From positions 1-27,500 of the forward strand of contig CAJNDS010002212.1 in assembly GCA_905221605.1 (NCBI GenBank): 27,500 nt of DNA, written 5' to 3'. Source of the DNA: Symbiodinium natans (Eukaryota; Sar; Dinophyceae; Suessiales; Symbiodiniaceae). This document shows positions 19,501 through 26,366 of this stretch, in pieces. A program made the translations under genes and the position numbers. Position 1 is the first letter of the stretch. Every line of letters starts with the position of its first letter. Below the pieces are notes generated by a model. It worked only from the letters and a program-made list of their open reading frames with translations, ran no database searches and was not told the DNA's origin.

Positions 19501-22500
19501 CTATACCACTATAACTATTCGTGTTACCATTAAGTGTTACTCCTACTCTGGGAGCTACCATTACTATAACTACTAGTGTTACGCGCCAACCCCTAGGTTT
19601 GCCCACGCCAAGGCCAGCATGGGCACGGGCAAACCTAGGGGCAGACGCAGCACACGGTTGATTTTATAATCCGAGTCTTCAGTGCCTAAATCTTAAATCG
19701 TTTTGCACAGCCTTGTCTGAGCGCGACTAAACCGTGAGCCCTACACCCTAAACCCTACCCTAAACAGCCACAGACTTTTCCCACCCGCCCCCCTTCGCGC
19801 CCCGTGCAAACACAATGTTCGTATGAAGTAGGGTTTTTGGGAGTGGGGGAGCGAGGAGACAGGAACAAGAGGAGAGGGAAGGGCAGGCTGAGCGCGAGCG
19901 GTGCCGCCGCAGGGCAAAGGGGAGGGATGACATGCACGGGTGCCACCCCCAAATCCAGAACAACGTAACCCCAATCCCAGAAAAAGCATGCCCAAACAGT
20001 GTCTGACTTGAGGCTTTACGGTTAAGGTCCCAGGGCTTAGCTCTGATAGGGAAGAAATGACCCCAAACCCACAGCCTAACGCAGCACAGCGCCCATCCCT
20101 CGACCCAATCCCGCACCCAAAAACAGTGCAACATGCACCACTGGGAGGTTCATGGTACTTATTAACCAAATAACAACTGTACTGATAACCCAATTATAAC
20201 CATATGTGGGCCCTTATGGGGCTTATAAGTACCATGAACCTCCAAGCACTCTGACTCCTCGCCCAACCAGACCACACCACCCGGCTCACGGCTTAGATTG
20301 CTCAGGCTGGAGTTCAGCGTGATGAGATCGTCGTGCACCTCAGCGAACCGTTTTTAGGGTTTAGGTTTAGGGTTGAGGGTTTCGGGAGGAAAGTAAAAGT
20401 ACTCGTACTAGCAGTGTAGTATGTGGTACTATTACAAGTACTGCTTCTCGTACTGGTACCCGCGCTAATTCCGTTACGAGCAGTAGTAGCAGTAGCAGTG
20501 GCAGTAGCAGTGGCAGTAGCAGGACGAGCAGGACGAGCAGGCGGAAGATGAGGAAGCAGCAGCAGCAGCAGCAGCAGCGGCAGCGGCAGCGGCAGCGGCA
20601 GCGGCAGGAGGAGGAGGAGGAGGAGGCAGCGGCAGCGGCAGCGGCAGCGGCAGCGGCAGCGGCAGCGGCAGCGGCAGCGGCAGCGGCAGCGGCAGCGGCA
20701 GCGGCAGGAGGAGGAGGAGGAGGAGGAGGAGGAGGAGGAGGAGGAGGAGGAGGAGGAGGAGGAGGAGGAGGAGGAGGAGGAGGAGGAGGAGGAGGAGATG
20801 TGTAAGTTCCATGTTAGGATTCTTGACAGTCTGAGAAGCTACCAGAAAACCAAGCAAAGAGATCCTGGTTGGTCAAGGCACCGTGTCGATGTTCGAAATG
20901 TTTGCACGCCCTGCCGAAAAGCTCGCGAGGATTGTGGCATCGGTGAGGTTAACAAGAACAAGGTGATTGTTCCACCGGAGTGTTACAACTGCCACGTTGT
21001 CATTCCGGATGCTCACATGGTCCGTGTCTAGATAGTCGTCGCCTGAGCACTGAGCTTTTTGACATCTGATCATAGCAAACGGTAGCATCGGAATGGCCTA
21101 TAACTAAGTGGGGCCCAAGTACTCCAGCTGCAAGGCTTGTTTCAGGCGCCCTGGTTTGGAGGACATTGCACATTGCTGAGGGCAGTCCCACTACACCCAT
21201 TGCAACGGTAGCAGATTCTCTAGGCTGAGTATGATATCGAAAAAAGTTAGACTCTTCATCCCCACAGAGATTTCGCCAGCCTCGAGGAGGCTCAGAAACC
21301 CAAGAGAGATTGTGCCCAAAAGCAGCGCATCAAGCCCTCCCCATGCTTGCCAAGTTGCTTTCGATCCCATCCAAGACTGTGAAGTTCACAATTTGGTACG
21401 TCCAGGCATCAGGGTCTGCATCGGAGATGTTTGCTTGTACCAGATAGCCTGCGCCATAAGCCGGGGCGATGGCTGCAAATCTGCGATCGGGGCTGATGGC
21501 GATGTTCGCGGGCGTGGCGCCCTGAAAAGGGACTCGTTGGACCCGGGCCCTGAATAGTATCCTAAAGCCTACCTACCCTAAGAAAAACTCCTTGCATACA
21601 TCCTACCTACCCTAAGAATTACTCCTTGCATGTATATATATACACATAAATATGTGCACAAAGAGCCAGTGAGTTATGATGCCAAATCCTGCTACAATAT
21701 GTCCCAAGTACAAACCAAGACAATTCCTGGATGGGCATCCTATGAGAGCTCCTACAGAAGTACAAAACCTTGGCATGGGTACTTGGGTTTCCCTACCACC
21801 CCCCCCCCCCCCCCCCCCCCTTATGTACTACCCTCCCGAGGTTGCCCCCTTAAACAACCTCAGTTGGGCTTATAATTATCCCTAAATAGCTTTATTCTCG
21901 GGCGAACCTAGAGGGGGGTAGCAGGGGAAGCCGTGACCATGGGTACATGGACCCTGGCTGTCCAGCTCAATGGTGCGGACGACGGTCTTGGAAGAGACGT
22001 TCACGACAAGAAGCTGGCCGTCACCTTCGGCAATCTGTCGACGACTCGCAGCCCCAAGCCGTAAGCCCTCATTAAGCCCTGAACTCCGAAATTTAAGCCC
22101 TTAACAACCTCAACCCTAAACTTCCTAAACCCTAGAGCCTGGAGCGAAAATGGCCCTTCATGACTGTAGGGTACCGGCTTCATGTGGCCAAACCCTTCGG
22201 CTCCAAACAGAACACACAACGAAGGTGCGAGATACAGACTTGTAGGACCCGAAGTAGGTACTACAGTGCCTCTACTCAATCCCTGTTCCCCTAGGAAGAA
22301 AAAAGGTTCCTTTTTGTTCATATATAAGAAAGCCCATAACCCAAAAAGTAAAAAGGATCCCTAACACTGATCGAGTCTAGACTAGGAGGTTGGGTCGACC
22401 TTGAAGCGCTTTGAGAAAAACCTTAGCCATATAGGGTCCCTCTAAGACCCATTAAGGAAAATAGTACCTTTCGCTCACGCCCCCCATGTGTTGGACGAAG

Positions 22501-23623
22501 CTCCCTCCTGGAGAGCTTTCGTGACAAAAGTTTAAGGGACAGCTGCGCAGCGTCGCTTGGAGGTTTAAAGCATGGTCAATTTCGAGCCTTTGCAACTACT
22601 TGTTGCTTAAGAACCCCCCCCCAAAAATGTAACATATTCTTCCTTATTAAGGGTAATATAGGGATTCTTTATAGGGACTTATATTTTTCTATCCTTTTTG
22701 GGGCTCTGAAGCAAATAGTAGCCAACTCTAGGTCAACCTCGGAGATGACATGGTTTCGTAGCAGGGCCCTGAGCATGTCTCTCTTAGAAGCTGTTTCCCA
22801 CTCAATGCTCTGAAGGCGGCGCGTGATGGGATGTCAAACGCACCAAATTGGCAATTAGAATCGGGATTAGGGGAAAATCTTGTGTAAGCCATGCCTGCAG
22901 GAAAGCAGAAATCCACCCCTCCACATTAAGTCCCCTGGCCTGCGCGCACGCCAACCAGGGCAAAATTGCCTTTGATGGCCACGGCCTCCGTGATTCCCAC
23001 GTCCAAGGTGCCGTCGCTCACTGGGTTGTAGGCATCGGTGATGTCGACAAATCCGATGAGACTCTGCCTTCGATCCGCGTAGACAAGAGTGCGGTTGTCC
23101 GACGTCACGTCCATGGACGAGACCATCCTGTTGCTGCTTATGCCATTGCAGGTGGGGTCTTCCTCCTGGCACAGGAGGAAGAACCCGACGGGATTGAAGG
23201 AGCAGCTGCAGGAGACCGAAGGATCCTGGGTGGTACTCGTAGTACTCGTGGTGCTTGTGGTACTGGTAGCAGTCGTGGCACTCTCCGAAGCGGGACTGGC
23301 GGCGACCGGGCTGTCAGTGACCGTCCAAACCTAGACTCCCCTTAGAACCTGAATAAGAATAATATTTTTAATATCCTCTTGGGTTTTATATAAAGAAAAA
23401 AACAGATAATTCCGAAGGGGAATAGAGAAACGGCACCATGATGGTGATAAGCTTTCCGGGATCGCCGCCGGAAACGGCGTCGCCGAAGCTTTGGCCTCAC
23501 CTCCGCAGGCGGCGGGTCTGTTGCCCGCACCTGAAGAGATGCTAAGCCATCATCCTCACACACTTCGACTTGTGCGGAAGAGCAGAGGACACACAAAACA
23601 ACAAGGCTCACAAGGCGGATCAT
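13518..23623 (-). CDS. Secreted choice-of-anchor-I / phytase-like protein, 17 exons
   Basis: Exons (minus): 23501-23623, 22940-23330, 21963-22024, 21347-21521, 20882-21042, 20258-20338, 18957-18999, 18234-18313, 17250-17338, 16518-16623, 16287-16374, 15666-16120, 15451-15539, 15171-15322, 14920-14987, 13873-13935, 13518-13673. They total 2382 nt (793 residues plus TAG) with phases agreeing at every junction. The ATG at 23623 starts a signal peptide (MIRLVSLVVLCVLCSSA), then a Thr/Ser-rich linker. Exons 2-11 match the choice-of-anchor-I beta-propeller in order: SSMDVTSDNRTLVY, GFVDITDAYNPV, AISPD, NNHLVLVNL, REPGGVVWLG, TRSFTIF, LGHYNDLDSDRYGTEP, FVFEVSDPTQPSFLQALPG, AIPSRGLFV. Exons 12-17 match the phytase-like esterase domain (PF13449): IPWGSLAGLAGD, DPEAIELIPGGFAVLS, VVALGNGIFLFLEKD, WGVNDN. 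In bacteria these domains co-occur in secreted proteins, and phosphoester hydrolysis is suspected. Uncertain boundaries: exon 4 could end at 21359 and exon 16 at 13885, both in phase. Confidence 0.75.
13674..13872 (-). other. Intron 16 with inverted-repeat element
   Basis: 199 bp with the acceptor GTAAG|GATCTG. The donor is TTTTGT|GTAGAT, or a GA site 12 bases earlier in the sense strand; both keep frame. Most of the intron is an element related to the one in intron 6. Confidence 0.5.
13681..13802. mobile_element. Inverted-repeat element in intron 16, related to intron 6 element
   Basis: Left arm GGAGGTTCAGGGTACTT (13681-13697). The right arm at 13786-13802 is its complement with two mismatches. 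The interior CAATTATAACCATAT (13716-13730) is identical to 20191-20205, and the next 25 bases are clearly related. Confidence 0.65.
14311..14429 (+). repeat. Telomeric tract, 17 perfect units, intron 15
   Basis: 119 bp of uninterrupted TTTAGGG, the longest in the window, flanked by unique sequence on both sides. Confidence 0.95.
14525..14854. mobile_element. 330-bp inverted-repeat element with 108-bp tandem core
   Basis: Outer arms CCCGAAATAGGGGT (14525-14538) and, on the other side, the complement of CCGAAAATAGGGGT (14841-14854). Inner arms TTTTGGGTAATAATACCACC (14569-14588) and its near-complement (14819-14839). Between them a ~108-bp unit beginning GACGATTATTCCT is present twice (from 14602 and 14710). 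No coding frame. MITE-like. Confidence 0.65.
15106..15152 (-). repeat. Telomeric tract in intron 14
   Basis: Six to seven CCCTAAA units in a 183-bp intron (14988-15170). Donor AGAG|GCCATT, acceptor GTCAG|GTGGCT. Confidence 0.9.
15323..15450 (-). other. Intron 13 (GC-AG) with boundary direct repeat
   Basis: 128 bp. The first intron bases GCAGCTTTGTCAT and the first exon-14 bases GCAAATTTGTGAT are an imperfect direct repeat, so a 13-bp duplication brackets the intron. Telomeric repeats start about 17 bp from the donor. Confidence 0.65.
15393..15433 (-). repeat. Telomeric tract in intron 13
   Basis: Five or six CCCTAAA units, one variant (CCCCAAA), occupying about a third of the 128-bp intron. 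Confidence 0.85.
15565..15583 (+). repeat. Telomeric tract in intron 12
   Basis: Two and a half TTTAGGG units in a 126-bp intron (15540-15665). Donor TTG|GTAGAC, acceptor GAG|GTGCAG. Confidence 0.75.
16121..16286 (-). other. Intron 11 (GC-AG), shared intron family, internal duplication
   Basis: 166 bp, donor CACT|GCTTCT, acceptor GTCTAG|GCTCAG. Internally it contains two ~60-bp copies of a block running from TTTAATATCCTCTT to GATTCCCAAAAAGGGG. Its 3' third matches intron 1. Confidence 0.75.
16439..16467 (+). repeat. Telomeric tract in intron 10
   Basis: GTTTAGGG, ATTAGGG, TTTAGGG, TTA: about three and a half imperfect units inside a 143-bp intron (16375-16517, GT donor). Confidence 0.75.
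16624..17249 (-). other. Intron 9 (GA-AG)
   Basis: Donor TGCAA|GATGCT, acceptor CCAAG|GCTTTT, phase 2, 626 bp. It joins SFGDFGDCK to LFISAKTPHLTFVFEV, the family's GDTTLLFV..ER..VVFVYDV region. A single telomeric unit lies near 16640. Confidence 0.6.
17343..17398 (+). repeat. Telomeric tract at the acceptor of intron 8
   Basis: About eight TTTAGGG units with one variant (TTTGTGG). It begins two bases from the splice acceptor of exon 9, so in the sense strand CCCTAAA repeats run directly into the AG. Confidence 0.9.
17791..17886 (+). repeat. Telomeric tract, about 13 perfect units, intron 8
   Basis: Uninterrupted TTTAGGG repeats, preceded by an 11-base C run at about 17768. Confidence 0.95.
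18928..18947 (-). repeat. Telomeric tract in intron 7
   Basis: Almost three CCCTAAA units about 10 bp from the GC donor of exon 7. Isolated single units occur at about 18640 and 18845 in the same intron. Confidence 0.7.
19737..19766 (-). repeat. Telomeric tract in intron 6
   Basis: Short imperfect CCCTAAA tract (CCCTACA, CCCTAAA, CCCTA, CCCTAAA), C-rich on plus. Confidence 0.65.
20144..20243. mobile_element. 100-bp inverted-repeat element in intron 6
   Basis: Perfect 19-bp terminal inverted repeats: GGAGGTTCATGGTACTTAT at 20144-20162 and its complement at 20225-20243. The interior holds CAATTATAACCATAT followed by a G-rich stretch that also occurs in intron 16. It has no coding capacity and resembles a MITE or introner. 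Its right end is 15 bp from the donor of intron 6. Confidence 0.7.
20355..20381 (+). repeat. Telomeric tract in intron 5
   Basis: TTTAGGG, TTTAGG, TTTAGGG, TTGAGGG: four near-units beside the acceptor of exon 6. The sense strand reads CCCTAAA. Confidence 0.75.
20471..20795 (+). repeat. Compound CAG / GCGGCA / GGA microsatellite
   Basis: Successive blocks: degenerate AGTAGC/AGTGGC triplets, CAG repeats, GCGGCA hexamers, a short GGA block, more GCGGCA, then about 95 bp of pure GGA. It lies entirely inside intron 5, so the poly-Ala, poly-Gly and poly-Leu open frames are artefacts. In the sense of the gene the GGA block is a (TCC)n pyrimidine tract. Confidence 0.95.
21522..21962 (-). other. Intron 3 (GA-AG)
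   Basis: Donor GAGCTG|GACAGC, acceptor TTTCAG|GGCGCC. Splicing gives RTIELGATPANIAISPD, matching the family pattern. It holds a 22-base C run (21799-21820) and a 34-bp tandem duplication (21568-21634). Confidence 0.6.
21568..21634 (+). repeat. 34-bp tandem duplication in intron 3
   Basis: Two adjacent copies starting CCTACCTACCCTAAGAA and continuing through ACTCCTTGCAT, differing at a few positions. Confidence 0.85.
22025..22939 (-). other. Intron 2 (GC-AG)
   Basis: Donor CAG|GCCAGG, acceptor GAAG|GTGACG, 915 bp. It joins ...ALVGVRAG to DGQLLVVNV. It contains a weak telomeric tract (22108-22133). No additional exon was found in it. Confidence 0.6.
22108..22133 (-). repeat. Weak telomeric tract in intron 2
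   Basis: CCCTAAA, TTCCTAAA, CCCTAG: degenerate, about three units. Confidence 0.5.
23331..23500 (-). other. Intron 1 (GT-AG), member of a shared intron family
   Basis: Donor GAG|GTGAGG, acceptor GTCTAG|G, 170 bp. The 3' part (plus strand 23331-23395) matches the same part of intron 11 of this gene, including CTAGACTCCCCTTAGAACCT and TTTAATATCCTCTT. Confidence 0.7.
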
Positions 23624-24096
23624 TGCCTCCTACCCTCGTCCTGACTTGGGAGATAGGATGGCCCCTGCAGCTCACACGTTTCGGCGGAAGTGCGGAACAA
23701 GCACTACCTACTGCAGTAGACAGGAATCCCTACGCCCCAAGGATGGCAACTCCTTGCAACTTAGGAATTATAAGGCTTGTCATAAGGCTGGTGATAAGGG
23801 CCCCCCTTCGTGGGTAACAAGTGCCCGAAAAATTACAGGTCCCCTTGTCGTATGATGAAAAGAAGTGTCTGGCTAGGCCGTGTCGAGGATGACGCCGCAG
23901 GAGGGTCAAAAAAGTCCCATACAAGTCCGACATTGCTTCGGGCAGAATCGTTTGGGAGCATGGACCATACTTCTGTAAGCTCTTAGGTTTCCATGAACAG
24001 CATTGAACAGCATTGTAATGACTGGCTGGTTCTTAGTAGGGAATGAGGGGAATGAGGGCCCTACATATACCCTTCAAGGGATTGCATAGGGCCCGG

Positions 24097-24175
24097 TTTA
24101 GGGTTGAGGGTTTAGGGTTCGGGCTGTAGGGTTTAGGGTTCAGGGTTCAGGGTTTAGGGTTTAGGGTTTAGGGTG
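24097..24175 (+). repeat. Interstitial telomeric repeat, mixed variants
   Basis: About eleven units mixing TTTAGGG with TTGAGGG, TTCGGGC and TTCAGGG, becoming perfect toward 24175. Confidence 0.85.
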
Positions 24176-24277
24176 AGAACCAGGGGGATGATCTGAGACC
24201 GCTGCCTGCTACTTAAGATCGCACCAGAACTTGCACAAGGAAGTCTTCCTCGCAGTGCAAGGACGTTTGACTAATGG

Positions 24278-24305
24278 GGTTTAGGGTTTAGGGTTTAGGG
24301 TTTAG
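24278..24305 (+). repeat. Interstitial telomeric repeat
   Basis: Four perfect TTTAGGG units about 90 bp past the 3' end of the LRR pseudogene. Confidence 0.9.
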
Positions 24306-24392
24306 ATTACTGTTGCTTCACGGTGCGTTAACACCTGACGGATGCAGAGTGGCGGGGCAGACACCCGCGCCGAAGCGAAAAAAACAGACAGC

Positions 24393-25597
24393 CTATGAAG
24401 CCACAACGACAAGAAACAACAGTCCCACGATGAGCAGCGCACAGATTTTGGCTAGCCAGGTTTGAAGCAAGGTGGTCTGCCAACACAGTGGCGAAACGGT
24501 GAGAAGGAAGCGTGACGGTTCTCCAGCTGGCCGAGGCCTTGGAAGACTTTGGGCGGGAGGTTTTGGAGTTGGTTCCGACAAAGCCCCTACAGCTCGCCGA
24601 GGTCTCGGAAAACATTGGGCGGAAGCTCTTGGAGCTGGTTCACGTCCAGACACAGTTTCACAGTTTCTGCAGCTGGCCAAGGCCTTGTAAGACATTGTCC
24701 GGGAGCTCTCCAAGCAGGTTCTCGTCCAGCCGGATCTCCTGCAGCTGCCCAAGGCCTCGGAAGAGATTGGGCGGGAGCTCTCGGAGCAGGTTCTTGTCCA
24801 GCCGGAGCTCCCGCAGCTGGCCGAGGCCTTGGAAGATGTTGGGCGGGAGCTCTCGGAGCTGGTTCTGGTCCAGATAGAGTACCCGCAGCTGGCTGAGTCC
24901 TTGGAAGGTCTCGGGCTCCAGAGCTTGGAGAGCGTTGTAGCTCAGGTCAAGTGTCTTGAGTCGTACACTCTTGGCGGAAGAAGTCGTGGGGCAAGCTGCT
25001 GAGCTCATTGCTGCTCTCATTGCTGCTGAGCTCACTGCCCTCCTTGTGGAAACCCACCCCCATCCTTCCGAGAACGAGGGTCTCCAGCTCGGGCAAGCGC
25101 CTGAGGCCATGTTCACACGGCCGCAAAGGGAGACTGCGTACTCTTTGATCGCTAAGCAAATCCTTGCATGATGAGGTCTCTGGGCTTCTTTGCCCTTACA
25201 GGGTTGTGACTGTTGCCCATTATGTACAGTGATAACCTAACTTTCGAGCAGCTTGGCCCGCAGTGACCTCGATTTTGGAGGCCACCCAGGGTTTAGGGTT
25301 TAGGGTTTAGGGTTTAGGGTTTAGGGTTTAGGGCAGAGCAAGCTTACAGTCCCTCAGGCTCGGCCTAAGGCCGGCGGAGCTCAAGCATCGGTCCTACAGA
25401 GCTGCCCAAGCCCAAACCCCCAGTGGCCTCAGCAGCTTGGCAGGGATCAGGCGGAGCCGATTTTGGCCTGCAGATGTGCCAAACCAGCTGTCATCCTTTC
25501 GCATCTCCTCCCTGCCTTCTTCGAGCCGGGGCCAGAACCTTGAGCTGCTCCAAGCTGCGAAAGGCGTCGACGTCAAGTTCCGTCAGCTTGGCTTGGC
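24393..25597 (-). pseudogene. Decayed leucine-rich-repeat membrane protein gene
   Basis: Minus-strand LRR gene with 24-residue repeats (LxxLxLDxNxLxELPPNxFQGLG). From the 5' side: candidate exons around 25539-25597 (TELDVDAFRSLEQLK) and about 25420-25467 (QNRLRLIPAKLLRPL), then LPELETLVLG, the repeat region, and a terminal hydrophobic segment (QTWLAKICALLIVGLLFLVVVAS, 24393-24465). Compared with the intact paralogue to its right, the repeat exon has three lesions. One is a one-base insertion at about 24976 after LPHDFF. The second is an 8-bp tandem duplication of ACAGTTTC (24652-24667) that shifts frame. The third is a TAG at 24587-24589. LRR sequence continues past each lesion in the next frame. 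A sequencing error could explain one lesion but not all three. Confidence 0.7.
25288..25334 (+). repeat. Telomeric tract within the LRR pseudogene
   Basis: Six perfect TTTAGGG units between the candidate 5' LRR exons (25420-25597) and the main repeat exon, so probably in an intron of the ancestral gene. Confidence 0.85.
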
Positions 25598-25781
25598 CTG
25601 GGACAGGCTGCAAAAGGAACAAGCCAGGAAGAGGGTAGGAGCCGAACTACGACATGAAAACTCAAAAGCAGAAGGGGTGCAAGAATCGCTGTACTTTTTG
25701 TGCTCGATAATCGTAATACTAACTACTGTAGCACGCGGAAATCCCTGGGATGTGGGGTCTGGTTTGGCTGCATCTTGTACA

Positions 25782-26046
25782 TTAGCAGGTCTGCCAAGTC
25801 GCCCAAGTCCAAGGACTGCAAACAACGGAGTCCTGCCACAGGGGGTCGCGAGAAGATCTAGGGAGGGGGCGAGCGGTGCGCCCGCGAGCACATGACGCAC
25901 ATGCCTTGCGCACACTGCAGAAGACGGCCAACCGGCGAAACTCATTGTGAACGCAAGGGAAACAACCATGAAACGACAAGGATGTGGAGAAGAACAGTCC
26001 CACGATGAGCATCGCACAAATTTCGGCTAGCCAGGTTTGAAGCAGC
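25782..26046 (-). CDS. Candidate C-terminal membrane-anchor exon of the intact LRR gene
   Basis: Begins after TCTCACAG|GCTGCTT and reads LLQTWLAEICAMLIVGLFF, the counterpart of the pseudogene's terminal hydrophobic segment (QTWLAKICALLIVGLLF). The AG|G acceptor fits. Where translation ends is uncertain: the open frame continues to a TGA at 25782, but a further splice is possible. It probably anchors the LRR protein in the membrane. Confidence 0.4.
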
Positions 26047-26366
26047 CTGTGAGAGGGGAGCGGCCCGGAGCGGCATGTCTGTCCCACCTCCACGGCTGCA
26101 AGTCAGAGCACGTCCGCCGGCATGGATGCCTGGGCGCAAGCCACATGAAACGCACTCTCACGCACCTTCGCTCGTCGCACTCCTCACACTCTCACGCTTG
26201 TACCCGCAGACAGATGCATGCTGTGCATCTGAGAGATCCCCTGCAAGTACGAGCTGCAGGCGTTCTCCGCCATGGCCTCGCCAACATCTGCCACATGCCA
26301 CACACAAGCTTGCGCATGCTTGCGGCCTCCCTCTGTCGCAAGCAGGCGCGCTGCATTTCATTCTGC
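26047..26366 (-). other. Presumed intron between LRR and membrane-anchor exons
   Basis: No conserved protein seen. Bounded by the end of the LRR frame and by the CACAG|G acceptor. The exact donor is not resolved: GAC|GTGCAG, or CAGT|GCTAGG near the stop, are options. Confidence 0.35.

Larger units (their letters stand above)
19000..20257 (-). other. Intron 6 (GA-AG), longest intron
   Basis: Donor GGCGAG|GAGTCA, acceptor GGTGAG|GACTCT, 1258 bp. Splicing gives REPGGVVWLGEDSDFFATAD, matching the family's REPDAVAWIG..YFATA pattern. The sequences around both splice sites are near-repeats of each other. It contains an inverted-repeat element, a telomeric tract and a long stretch of decayed ACT-type triplets (about 19180-19570). 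Confidence 0.6.
20339..20881 (-). other. Intron 5 (GT-AG) with triplet repeats
   Basis: Donor GACACG|GTGCCT, acceptor GCTGAG|GTGCAC, 543 bp. It carries a long trinucleotide array (20471-20795) and a telomeric tract that starts about 17 bp from the acceptor. Confidence 0.6.
23624..24392. other. Spacer between phytase-like gene and LRR pseudogene
   Basis: Upstream region of the 17-exon gene. It contains two telomeric tracts, a duplicated GAACAGCATT motif near 23996-24015, and no recognised gene. No TATA-type promoter is evident. Confidence 0.4.

Noticed and set aside
20474-20857. Poly-Leu/Pro/Ala open frame and poly-Ala/Gly frame on the other strand
   Set aside because: Pure triplet-repeat artefacts inside intron 5.
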